Shown here piece after piece: positions 56,382 to 64,000 of a DNA stretch of 64,000 bases. Both the position numbers and the translations under genes were made by a program. The DNA comes from Nakamurella leprariae. Lineage in GTDB: Bacteria; Actinomycetota; Actinomycetes; Mycobacteriales; Nakamurellaceae. Numbering within the stretch: position 1 is the first letter of the stretch; each line of letters begins with the position of its first letter. The stretch is taken from assembly GCF_016918035.1 (NCBI RefSeq), contig NZ_JAERWK010000012.1, positions 124,001 through 188,000 on the forward strand, in the 5' to 3' direction. The notes under the pieces are model-generated. The model was not told where the DNA came from. It worked only from the letters and a program-made list of their open reading frames with translations, and made no database searches.

Positions 56382-58373
56382 GTGTCGGAAGACCTCCGTC
56401 CGCTGCAGCCGGATCATGATCCGGTCACCGTGGAGGTCAGGTTCTTGCGTCGCGCCGTCATCTACTTCTTCTACGACCCGCAGGGTCAGGTCGACGACTA
56501 CATCCCGTACCAGCTGCGCGCTCTGCGTGAGTCCGCCGACCACATCTTCGTGGTCTCGAACTCGCACCTGACGCCGCAGGGCCGGCAGGCACTGGACGAG
56601 GTCGCCGACACGGTCTGGGTCCGGGAGAACACCGGGTTCGACGTCTGGGCCTACAAGGAGGCGATGGCGGCCTTCGGCTGGGACCGGCTGGGCGAGTACG
56701 ACGAGCTCATCCTGATGAACCACACGTTCTACGGTCCGATCTTCCCGTTCTCCGAGACGTTCGAGGCGATGGACGCCCGGAGCGACATCGACTTCTGGGG
56801 ACTGACCGCCCACGGCCGGCTGGAGGAGAACCCGGTCCCGGGCAGCAGCGGGCCGCTGCCGTTCCACATCCAGTCCCACTGGATCGCGGTGCGCCGCACC
56901 ATGCTCCAGTCGATCGAGTTCCGTTCCTACTGGGAGCAGATGCGGCCGATCGTGTCGTACTACGACTCGATCCTGCAGCACGAGGGCCGGTTCACCCAGT
57001 GGTTCTCCGACCGCGGGTTCCGGTACGCCGTCGCGTTCCCGCCGGAGAACTACCCGTCGGACCACCCGCTGCACGAGAACATCGTCCTCATGCTCGAGGA
57101 CCGGTGCCCGATCGTGAAGCGGCGCCTGTTCTTCAACGACCCCGGGTACCACGAGCGCTTCGCCATCCTCGGCAAGCGGGTGATGGAGATCGTCGCGGCC
57201 AGTGACTACCCCGAGGACCTGATCTGGCGCAACGCCGCCCGCGGGGCCGAGCCGCGATCGATGTACACGAACATGTCGATGCTCTCGATCATCCCGGACT
57301 CGGACCTGCCCGAGTCGGAGCGGGCGGACCGCCCGGTGCTGGCCGACCCGCCGCGGATCTGCGTGCTGGCCCACATCTACTACGAGGACATGACCGAGGA
57401 GATGGTCGGCTGGATGCGTCGCATCCCGGCGCCGTTCGACCTCGTGGTCACGACGAGCACCCCGGCCAAGCAGACCGCGATCCGCGCGGCGCTGGCCGCC
57501 TGCGGGTTGGGGGATGCCGAGGTCCGACTGGTCGAGTCCAACCGTGGTCGCGCCGAGAGCGCGTTCCTGATCGCCTGTCGGGACGTGCTGCGGTCCGGCC
57601 GGTACGACCTCATCCTCAAGATCCACTCCAAGAAGTCGCCCCAGGACGGCCACAACCTGGGCCACCTGTTCCGGCACCACGTGGTCGACAACCTGCTCTC
57701 CTCGCCGGGCTACGTCGCGGAGATCCTGCAGCAGTTCGCCGACCGGCCGAGCCTGGGCATGCTCTTCCCGCCAGTGGTGAACATCGGTTTCCCCACGTTG
57801 GGGCACGCCTGGTTCACCAACAAGGAACGCGCCCGCGAACTGGCTGCCGAGCTGGACATCGACGTCCCGTTCGACGCGTCGACGCCGATCGCGGCGTACG
57901 GCGGCATGTTCTGGGCGCGGCCGGAGGCACTGGCCAGGATCATCGACCACGATTTCGCCTACGAGGACTTCGCCGACACCGAGCACGGCTACGGCGACGG
58001 CATGCTCGGGCACGTGCTCGAGCGGCTGTGGGCCTACGCGTCGCTCAGCTCCGGGTACGCGGTGCGGTCGGTGATCAACACCGACTGGGCCGAGATCAAC
58101 TACGCGTTCCTGGAGTGGAAGCTGCAGAAGATCTCGTCCGTGCTGCCGGCGCACACCGACGACCAGGTCGCCTGGGTGCAGCGCGCGGACGAGGCGCTCC
58201 GGTCGGCGATCGCGGCACCGGTCGTGGTCGAGGTGGCCGCCACCGAGCCGCCGCTGGTGTCGGTCAAGCGCGCGGTGGACGAGACCTACCCGCGGATGGG
58301 TCAGGTGCTCCGGCCGCTGTACCGGATCGCACGATCGGCGGCGCGAGCGGCACGCTCCGGGCGCCGGGCGTGA
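56382..58373 (+). CDS. Rhamnan synthesis protein F (RgpF)-family protein
   Basis: A 663-aa protein from a GTG at 56382. The RgpF domain covers most of the chain: AVIYFFYDPQGQVDDYIPYQ, ENTGFDVWAYKEAM, YDELILMNHTFYGPIFPF, DFWGLTAHG, HIQSHWIAVRRTML, CVLAHIYYEDMTEEM, YDLILKIHSKKSPQ and YGGMFWARPEAL. Family members act in rhamnose-polysaccharide synthesis (streptococcal RgpF) and resemble glycosyltransferases. Basic C-terminal residues (RIARSAARAARSGRRA) end it. It fits dTDP-rhamnose supply by rfbB/rfbD at the start of the locus. Confidence 0.9.
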   Translation: MSEDLRPLQPDHDPVTVEVRFLRRAVIYFFYDPQGQVDDYIPYQLRALRESADHIFVVSNSHLTPQGRQALDEVADTVWVRENTGFDVWAYKEAMAAFGWDRLGEYDELILMNHTFYGPIFPFSETFEAMDARSDIDFWGLTAHGRLEENPVPGSSGPLPFHIQSHWIAVRRTMLQSIEFRSYWEQMRPIVSYYDSILQHEGRFTQWFSDRGFRYAVAFPPENYPSDHPLHENIVLMLEDRCPIVKRRLFFNDPGYHERFAILGKRVMEIVAASDYPEDLIWRNAARGAEPRSMYTNMSMLSIIPDSDLPESERADRPVLADPPRICVLAHIYYEDMTEEMVGWMRRIPAPFDLVVTTSTPAKQTAIRAALAACGLGDAEVRLVESNRGRAESAFLIACRDVLRSGRYDLILKIHSKKSPQDGHNLGHLFRHHVVDNLLSSPGYVAEILQQFADRPSLGMLFPPVVNIGFPTLGHAWFTNKERARELAAELDIDVPFDASTPIAAYGGMFWARPEALARIIDHDFAYEDFADTEHGYGDGMLGHVLERLWAYASLSSGYAVRSVINTDWAEINYAFLEWKLQKISSVLPAHTDDQVAWVQRADEALRSAIAAPVVVEVAATEPPLVSVKRAVDETYPRMGQVLRPLYRIARSAARAARSGRRA

Positions 58374-58410
58374 ACCCGTCGCGGTGCTCGCCGCCGGAGG
58401 CCGGGGCGAG

Positions 58411-59793
58411 GTGTCGGACGTGGCGCTGAACCTGCAGGAAGCCTTCGACGCGCGCCGGAACAGCATCGGCTTCCTGCGGTGGTTGCTGGCCTTCGTGGTG
58501 ATCTTCTCGCACGCCGGGCCGCTCGCGGGCTTCTACGACAGCCACAGCCTGGGCACGCAATGGTCGTCCGAGCAGTCGTTCGGGGGCGTGGCCGTCGCCG
58601 GGTTCTTCTGCCTCAGCGGCTTCCTGATCACCAGGTCGCGGATGGGCCGGTCGACCGTCTTCCGATACTTCTGGCGGCGGGTGCTGCGCATCTTCCCTGC
58701 GTTCTGGGCGGCGCTGTTGCTGGTCGTGCTGGTGCTGGCTCCCATCGCCTGGTGGAAGAGCAACGGCACGATCCGGGGATACGTCAGTGCTCCGAACGAC
58801 TCACCGTTGACCTACTTCGCCGACAACATGTGGCTGAAGATGAACCAGTTGAACATCGCCGACATGGGAGCGGGCACGCCGCTGGCGGGCTGCTGCACGG
58901 TGGACTGGAACGGGTCCGCCTGGACGCTGTTCTACGAGTTCAAGGGCTACATCCTGATCGGGCTGTTCGGGCTCTTCGGCATCCTCGGCCACCGGATCAT
59001 CGCCACCATCGCCTTCCTCGGCATGCTGACCATGAACACCCTGCTGTTCCTGGGTGTCGCCGGGAATTTCGCCGCGATCGACCCGTTGATGTCCGACTTC
59101 TACAGCATCATGCTGCTGACCCCGTTCATGTTCGGAATGATGCTGGCCCTGTGGGCCGACCGGATCCCGATCGACGACCGGCTGGCCCTGGCCGCCGCGG
59201 CCATCGCGATCTTCACCTACTTCATCGCGTCCGGATGGAACGTCTACGGTCAGTTCGCCTTCATGTACGTGATCATCTGGGCCGCGGTCCGGCTGCCGCT
59301 GACCCGGTGGGAGAAGTACGGCGACCTGTCGTACGGCATCTACATCTACGCCTGGCCCATCCAGCAGTTCGGTGCGTTCTTCGGTGTGGAGCGGCTGGGC
59401 TGGTTCGGGTACCACCTGGTGATCATCGTCGCCTGTCACCTGGCCGCGTACGTCAGCTGGCACTGCATCGAGAAGCCCGCCATGGACCTGAAGAACTGGA
59501 CGCCGCGATGGTTGTCCGCCCTGATGGCGCGCGGCCGCCCGCTCAACGACCGGATCAAGCGGATCATCGTCGATCCCCGCTTCTCCACCACGCACTACGC
59601 CAACCGGCTGCGCAACGACCGGGCGGCCCTGGCCCAGGATCGTCGTGACGACCACCTGACCAGTCAGGATCCGGACGAGCGGGTGCACGCGTCCGAGTCC
59701 CCACGGCCCCCCGTCCCGCCGGTGGGTGCATCCGACCGGCCGACCGATCGGCCGGCCGATCGGGACCGGGCCGGCCTGCCCGGTGGTCGATGA
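58411..59793 (+). CDS. Acyltransferase 3 (OafA/YrhL-like) membrane O-acyltransferase
   Basis: A 460-aa protein from the GTG at 58411, with GGAGG 10 bases away; a GTG at 58384 is in frame. FLRWLLAFVVIFSHAGPLAG carries the conserved His of the family. About ten transmembrane spans follow (VAVAGFFCLSGFLITRS, ALLLVVLVLAPIAWW, ILIGLFGLFGILGHRII, FAFMYVIIWAAVRLP). The C-terminal tail is a long, charged Asp/Arg/Pro stretch (PTDRPADRDRAG). It would transfer acetyl or other acyl groups across the membrane onto the glycan. The next gene overlaps its stop (ATGA). Confidence 0.9.
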   Translation: MSDVALNLQEAFDARRNSIGFLRWLLAFVVIFSHAGPLAGFYDSHSLGTQWSSEQSFGGVAVAGFFCLSGFLITRSRMGRSTVFRYFWRRVLRIFPAFWAALLLVVLVLAPIAWWKSNGTIRGYVSAPNDSPLTYFADNMWLKMNQLNIADMGAGTPLAGCCTVDWNGSAWTLFYEFKGYILIGLFGLFGILGHRIIATIAFLGMLTMNTLLFLGVAGNFAAIDPLMSDFYSIMLLTPFMFGMMLALWADRIPIDDRLALAAAAIAIFTYFIASGWNVYGQFAFMYVIIWAAVRLPLTRWEKYGDLSYGIYIYAWPIQQFGAFFGVERLGWFGYHLVIIVACHLAAYVSWHCIEKPAMDLKNWTPRWLSALMARGRPLNDRIKRIIVDPRFSTTHYANRLRNDRAALAQDRRDDHLTSQDPDERVHASESPRPPVPPVGASDRPTDRPADRDRAGLPGGR

Positions 59794-61355
59794 ACGAGCC
59801 CGCGCGCGACCCCCGCTTCGCACCTGCCCGGCGGGGCGCCCCAGCCCGGAAGGTGCTGCGCTCGGTCGCGGTCATCCTCGGCGTCCTGATGTTCGCGGTG
59901 ATGACCTGGGGCCTCCCCGCGCTGTACCACCAGCGGTACGACCCGACGAACCGTCCGGCCACGGCGGCCGCGGCCGAACCGCCGGCCGAACCCGCACCCA
60001 CCCCCGAGCCGGCCGACCCCGCCTGGCACCCGGTGCCGTCGGCGGATCAGGACCGGATCTACCAGGATCAGACGCAGACGGCGGCGGAGCACCCCGGCAT
60101 CGCGGTGGATGGGCGCGACGGGTACGTCTTCTTCGGCGACATCATCGAGCAGAACTTCGCCCAGGCCATGGGGCGCCGTTATCTCGGCCGCGCCGAGGTC
60201 GCGGCGACGGTCGACACCCTGGCCGCCGAGCGGAGCTGGCTGGACGAGCGCGGGATCCCCAACGTCTTCGTCGTGGTTCCGGCAACCTGGAGCGTCTACC
60301 AGGACAAGATGCCGGCCTGGACCGACGGACAGGTGTTGCCCCGGATCGCCGATCAGCTGTTGACCGCCGATCCGGAGGCGTTCCTGGACCTACGCCAGGC
60401 GCTGACCGAGGCCCGATCGTTCGCTGACACCTATCCCCGGCTGAACAGCCACTGGACACCCTTCGGTGCCACCGTGGGCCTGCGCACCGTGCTCGAGCGC
60501 CTGGCCGCCGAGTACCCGGCCCTGGGCGACCTGCAGCTGCCGGAGGTGACCGGCACGCGGACGGTGGACGCCTCGAACGAGTTCGAGCCACTCATCGGAC
60601 CGCGCGGCCCCAACGACTGGGTGCTGCCGGAGTTCGCGAGGCCACTGCCGGAGTTCGAGCTGACCGGCGCCGACGGTGCGTCGGCGTCCGTGCCGGGCGA
60701 CACTGTCATCGACCCGATCCAGTTCCCCGCACGTACGGCCAACCCGCAGGCCGGCAACGCCCACCGCGCGCTCATCCTCGGCGATTCGGCGACCGGCGTC
60801 ATGTCGCCCTACCTGGCCGCCTCCTTCGGCGACACCTGGCTGGTCCGGCACCACTGGAACGAGCCGGAACAGCGCCCCAACGTGCCGGCGCTCATCGAGG
60901 CGTACCAGCCCGACGTGGTGATCACGCTCGTCACCGAGCGGTACCTCACCGTTCCGACGGGGGACCAGGCGCTGTACGAGGGCGCGGCGGCGTTCCACGC
61001 CCCCGGTGCCCGACCGATCGGCGGATGGAACGCGCAGGGTGAGGACGCGGACGGCGGCGCGATCGCCGTGGAGAGCCGCGATCTGAACGCCCCGGTCACT
61101 GCCCGGCTGCCCGAGCTGCCGGGTGCTCCGGCGGCGGCCCGGATCGAACTCGTCACAGACGACTACGGCGTGCTCATCGCCACGGTGCCGACGGCGGCGG
61201 GGCCGGTCGCGACCCGGCTGCACCTGGCCGCTGGTCGCAACATCGTCTTCCTGCCGCTTCCGGCGGACCCGTCCGGACCGGATGTGGTCCTGCAACGGTT
61301 CGGGGGTCAGGGCGGCGCCACGCTCGAGGACATCCAGGTGCGGACGCAGGCGTGA
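59790..61355 (+). CDS. AlgX/AlgJ-like SGNH-hydrolase-fold O-acetyltransferase
   Basis: A 521-aa protein from the overlapping ATG at 59790. A transmembrane anchor lies at about 24-45 (LRSVAVILGVLMFAVMTWGL); the rest is extracytoplasmic after a Pro/Ala/Glu linker. The SGNH-like core has VFVVVPATWSVYQDKMP, RLNSHWTPFGATVGL and ALILGDSATGVMSPYLAASF (GDS nucleophile block). AlgX/AlgJ proteins have a D-x-H-W catalytic pair; here the motif is N-S-H-W, so Asn replaces Asp. A beta-rich C-terminal domain (about 420-521) could bind the glycan. It is coupled to the acyltransferase, as in alginate-type O-acetylation. Confidence 0.85.
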   Translation: MNEPARDPRFAPARRGAPARKVLRSVAVILGVLMFAVMTWGLPALYHQRYDPTNRPATAAAAEPPAEPAPTPEPADPAWHPVPSADQDRIYQDQTQTAAEHPGIAVDGRDGYVFFGDIIEQNFAQAMGRRYLGRAEVAATVDTLAAERSWLDERGIPNVFVVVPATWSVYQDKMPAWTDGQVLPRIADQLLTADPEAFLDLRQALTEARSFADTYPRLNSHWTPFGATVGLRTVLERLAAEYPALGDLQLPEVTGTRTVDASNEFEPLIGPRGPNDWVLPEFARPLPEFELTGADGASASVPGDTVIDPIQFPARTANPQAGNAHRALILGDSATGVMSPYLAASFGDTWLVRHHWNEPEQRPNVPALIEAYQPDVVITLVTERYLTVPTGDQALYEGAAAFHAPGARPIGGWNAQGEDADGGAIAVESRDLNAPVTARLPELPGAPAAARIELVTDDYGVLIATVPTAAGPVATRLHLAAGRNIVFLPLPADPSGPDVVLQRFGGQGGATLEDIQVRTQA

Positions 61356-61404
61356 GCGTCGCGTCCCGCACTCCCAGCACCATTGACGAAGGAGCCATCT
61401 CAAC

Positions 61405-62457
61405 GTGTCAACCTGCCTGGTCACCGGCGGAGCCGGCTTCATCGGATGCGCCCTGTCCGGGTCACTGCCCGACCATTTCGACCGGGTCGTGGTGGTGGAC
61501 AATCTGCATCCTCAGGTGCACCCCGACCGGAGCCGCCCGGCGGATCTCGATCCGCGCGTCGAGTTCGTCCTGGGTGACGCCACCGTGGCGGCCGACTGGG
61601 ACACCCTGCTGGCCGATGTGACCCCGACGACGGTCATCCACCTGGCCGCCGAGACGGGCACGGGGCAGTCGCTGACCGAGGCGACCCGGCACGCCGCGGT
61701 GAACGTCGTCGGGACCACCGAGATGCTTGACGCCTTCGTGCGTCATTCGAAGCTGCCGGAGCGGATCGTCCTGACCTCCAGCCGGGCCGTCTACGGCGAG
61801 GGGGCGTGGGTCGACGAGCACGGGCAGGAGCAGTACCCGGGTCAGCGGTCGCGGGCGATGCTCGAGGCCGGCGTGTGGGACTTCCCGGGGCTGACCGCCA
61901 CGCCCTTCGAGTCCCATCGGGTCCGCCCCGAACCGACGAGCGTCTACGGGTCGACCAAGCTGGCCCAGGAGCACATCATCACGTCCTGGTGTCTGGCCAT
62001 GAACGTCACCCCGGTGCTGTTCCGGCTGCAGAACGTGTACGGACCGGGCCAGTCGCTGATCAACCCGTACACCGGCATCGTGTCGTTGTTCGCCCGGCTG
62101 GCCAAGCAGGGCGACGTCATCCCGGTCTACGAGGACGGCGAGATCGTGCGGGATTTCGTGTTCATCGACGACGTGGCCCGCGCCATCGTGGCCGGGACCG
62201 TGCACGGTGCCGGGAACCGCGTGCCGTACGACGTCGGCTCGGGGCAGGCCACGACGATCCTGCAGCTGGCCGGCATCATCGCCGGGATCTACGGTGCGCC
62301 CGAGCCGCAGATCAACGGCCGGTTCCGCGACGGCGACGTCCGGCACGCCTCGTGCACGGTCGACGAGACGCAGCGTGCGCTCGGCTGGCGGCCGGAGGTC
62401 ATGGTCGACGACGGCGTCCGTCGGCTCTGCCGCTGGATCGACGACCGGACCAACTGA
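61405..62457 (+). CDS. NAD-dependent epimerase/dehydratase
   Basis: A 350-aa extended SDR from a GTG, with GAAGGAG about 10 bases upstream. [18 protein letters not shown] near residue 4 is the cofactor site. VIHLAAETGTGQSLTEATRH, LTSSRAVYGEGAW (Ser region), YGSTKLAQEHII (Tyr-xxx-Lys), RLQNVYGPGQSLINPYTGIV and RDFVFIDDVARAI follow. It resembles nucleoside-diphosphate-sugar (dTDP-rhamnose/hexose) 4-epimerases. It ends the AlgJ/acyltransferase block and lies 88 bp before the DUF2142 gene, so it belongs to the same operon. Confidence 0.88.
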   Translation: MSTCLVTGGAGFIGCALSGSLPDHFDRVVVVDNLHPQVHPDRSRPADLDPRVEFVLGDATVAADWDTLLADVTPTTVIHLAAETGTGQSLTEATRHAAVNVVGTTEMLDAFVRHSKLPERIVLTSSRAVYGEGAWVDEHGQEQYPGQRSRAMLEAGVWDFPGLTATPFESHRVRPEPTSVYGSTKLAQEHIITSWCLAMNVTPVLFRLQNVYGPGQSLINPYTGIVSLFARLAKQGDVIPVYEDGEIVRDFVFIDDVARAIVAGTVHGAGNRVPYDVGSGQATTILQLAGIIAGIYGAPEPQINGRFRDGDVRHASCTVDETQRALGWRPEVMVDDGVRRLCRWIDDRTN

Positions 62458-62545
62458 CGGTGCCGCGGCAGGGGACGCCCGGGCGACCGCCGTCCCGCAG
62501 CCGCAGCAGGCTGACCGCCGGGCGGTCGGGCGGGAGTGGACACAG

Positions 62546-64000
62546 GTGAACGACCACAGCGGCCCCGGACACCGGCCGGAGGATCCGGACGGCGACGGCC
62601 GCGCCCACGGCTCGCGGCCGACGCCGCTGGACACGACCGGCGTGGGACCGGGCGACGGCCCGCGCTGGCAGTGGCGGATCTGGGCGGTCCTGACCGCCGC
62701 GCTGTTCGTCCTGGGGCTCGCCTGGACCCTGCTCACGCCGCCCGGCGCGCAGCCGGACGAGCCGCAGCACACCCAGCGGGCTTGGGCGGTCTGGGACGGG
62801 CAGGTGCTGGCGCCACCGACCCCGGACGGGACCGCGCTCCTGCAGCTCCCGAGCGGTCTGCTCGAGATGGGCAACGTGGGCTGCTTCGCGTTCTTCCCGA
62901 ACCAGGACGCCGGCTGCCGCGCGGACTGGCCGCTCACCGACGACCGGGTCGACCTCAACAACACAGCAGGCCGGTACAACCCGGTCTACTACCTGGTCAC
63001 CGGGCTGCCGATCCGGATCTTCGAGCCGGAGACCGGGTTGTACCTGTCCCGGGCGCTGTCCGCGCTGGTCGCGGCGGGCGTGCTGGCGGCCGGGCTGCAC
63101 AGCCTGCTCCTGCTCAGACGGTCGTGGGTGGGCCGCGCCGCCGCGCTGGCCGTGATGACGCCGGTGTGCGTCTCGCTGCTGGGTGGCTACAACCCCAGCG
63201 CCTGGGAGATCACCGGCGCCGTGACGGGCTGCACGTCGTTGCTGCTGCTGGCCCGGTTCCCGCACCATCCGGCGGTACGGGCCTGGGCGTGGTGCGCCGC
63301 CGTTGCGCTGTCCCTCATGGCGATGACGAGGATCGCGTCGTTCGTCTGGGTGGCCGTGTTCGTGGGCTTCGCCGCGGTGCTGGCCGGACGCGGCGCGTTG
63401 GTGCTGGCCCGGCGCACCGACGTCCGGCTCGCCGGCCTGGTCGTCGCCACCGCTACGGCGTGGGCGCTCGTCTGGCAGCAGTTGGCCGGGGCTCGCGACG
63501 TCTCGGTGACCGGGTTCTCGGCCACGCTCGGCGAAGGCCTGGAGGCGTCCTACGCCGCGTCGGCCGGGTGGTGGGCCCAGATGATCGGCTACCTGGGCTG
63601 GAACGACGTGCCTCCGACGACCTTCGCGGTGTGGGGGACGGTCGCGGTGGTGGGCGCCCTGCTGCTGGGCGGGCTGGCCGTCGCCGGCCGGTGGCACCGC
63701 TGGCTGCTGCTGCTGGCCCTCGCCGGTGCGGTGCTGCTGCCGATCGTGATGTCGGCGGTGGTCTACCGATCGGTCGGCATGATCTGGCAGGGCCGGTACA
63801 ACCTGCCGCTGACCTTGCTCCCGGTGCTCTGGGCGGCGCTGCTGTGGGACACCAACCCCGGGACGGACGACGCCGTGCGCCGCCGCCTGGCGGGCGCGAC
63901 GCTCGTCGTGTGGGTCGCCGTGACCGTCTCGATGAGCTACACGGTGCTCAAGCGGTACGCGGTCGGTCTGCCCACCGACCCACTGTCCGGCGACGACGGC
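62546..64000 (+). CDS. DUF2142 multi-pass membrane protein, truncated by window end
   Basis: The frame from the GTG at 62546 (VNDHSGPGHRPEDPD) is open to the window edge (485 codons). After a cytoplasmic N-terminus, TM1 is IWAVLTAALFVLGLAWTLLT. The first loop has PDEPQHTQRAWAVWDGQVLA, the DEPQH signature of DUF2142. NPVYYLVTGLPIRIFEPETG follows, and many hydrophobic spans after it (SALVAAGVLAAGLHSLLLL, VAVFVGFAAVLAGRGALVL, VVGALLLGGLAVAGRW). DUF2142 proteins occur in polysaccharide loci and resemble GT-C transferases, using polyprenyl-phosphate sugars outside the cell. The C-terminus is not visible. Confidence 0.85.
   Translation, partial: MNDHSGPGHRPEDPDGDGRAHGSRPTPLDTTGVGPGDGPRWQWRIWAVLTAALFVLGLAWTLLTPPGAQPDEPQHTQRAWAVWDGQVLAPPTPDGTALLQLPSGLLEMGNVGCFAFFPNQDAGCRADWPLTDDRVDLNNTAGRYNPVYYLVTGLPIRIFEPETGLYLSRALSALVAAGVLAAGLHSLLLLRRSWVGRAAALAVMTPVCVSLLGGYNPSAWEITGAVTGCTSLLLLARFPHHPAVRAWAWCAAVALSLMAMTRIASFVWVAVFVGFAAVLAGRGALVLARRTDVRLAGLVVATATAWALVWQQLAGARDVSVTGFSATLGEGLEASYAASAGWWAQMIGYLGWNDVPPTTFAVWGTVAVVGALLLGGLAVAGRWHRWLLLLALAGAVLLPIVMSAVVYRSVGMIWQGRYNLPLTLLPVLWAALLWDTNPGTDDAVRRRLAGATLVVWVAVTVSMSYTVLKRYAVGLPTDPLSGDDG

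Noticed and set aside
59726-59793. GGCCGATCGG repeats at the end of the acyltransferase gene as a regulatory element
   Set aside because: They encode the Asp/Arg/Pro tail in frame (PTDRPADRDRAG) and need no separate explanation.

Overview
The window is a very GC-rich stretch with dense genes, many GTG starts and GTGA/ATGA stop-start overlaps. That codon use and the gene families point to an actinobacterium, probably a Nakamurella/Frankineae-like high-GC lineage. This genus guess is inference; no rRNA or marker gene is present to fix it.

Positions 1-33,600 look like a conserved actinobacterial chromosomal backbone. In order: the end of an LPXTG-type surface protein; an M20 amidohydrolase; a small gamma-glutamylcyclotransferase-like protein; LpdA (flavoprotein quinone reductase); a DUF559-type protein set in repeat-rich DNA; an MFS transporter; divergent glpK and glpD; an FMN-dependent monooxygenase; an FGGY sugar kinase; an SDR with a divergent MmyB-type regulator; a DUF1707 protein; divergent maf and birA; two glucose-6-phosphate dehydrogenase genes flanking a YggS-type PLP protein; a PH-domain membrane protein; a two-component system; GtrA; purK-purE; an acyl-CoA dehydrogenase; a broken VOC gene; an alpha/beta hydrolase; TIGR03089; and an LCP ligase. 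From memory, much of this order (amidohydrolase/Rv3304/lpdA/glpD2, maf/birA, PH protein/GtrA/purK/purE/fadE25, TIGR03089/LCP/rmlD) matches the Mycobacterium tuberculosis Rv3266-Rv3306 interval.

Positions 34,115-64,000 form a large cell-surface polysaccharide locus. It has dTDP-rhamnose genes (rfbB, rfbD), a secreted CAP-domain protein, an FAD oxidoreductase coupled to a sugar epimerase, two multi-pass membrane proteins (GT39-like and DUF2142), a GT2/DUF2304 pair and further epimerases. A minus-strand operon runs Wzm, Wzt (with a C-terminal glycan-binding domain), a two-domain glycosyltransferase and two GT4-type enzymes. A plus-strand operon runs a coiled-coil protein, two GT2 enzymes, an RgpF-type rhamnan protein, an acyltransferase-3, an AlgJ/AlgX-like SGNH protein, an epimerase and the DUF2142 protein cut by the window end. 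The simplest reading is an ABC-exported, probably rhamnose-containing, O-acylated glycan; an LCP ligase encoded just upstream could attach it to the wall.

No tRNA, rRNA, CRISPR array, prophage or insertion sequence was seen. Notable irregularities are a GATCCGGGGCGC repeat family with a 30-bp perfect palindrome around the DUF559 gene, several short tandem repeats between genes, a probable CTG start, a frameshifted VOC gene, two convergent gene pairs with overlapping 3' ends, and an Asn in place of the usual catalytic Asp in the AlgJ/AlgX-like protein.
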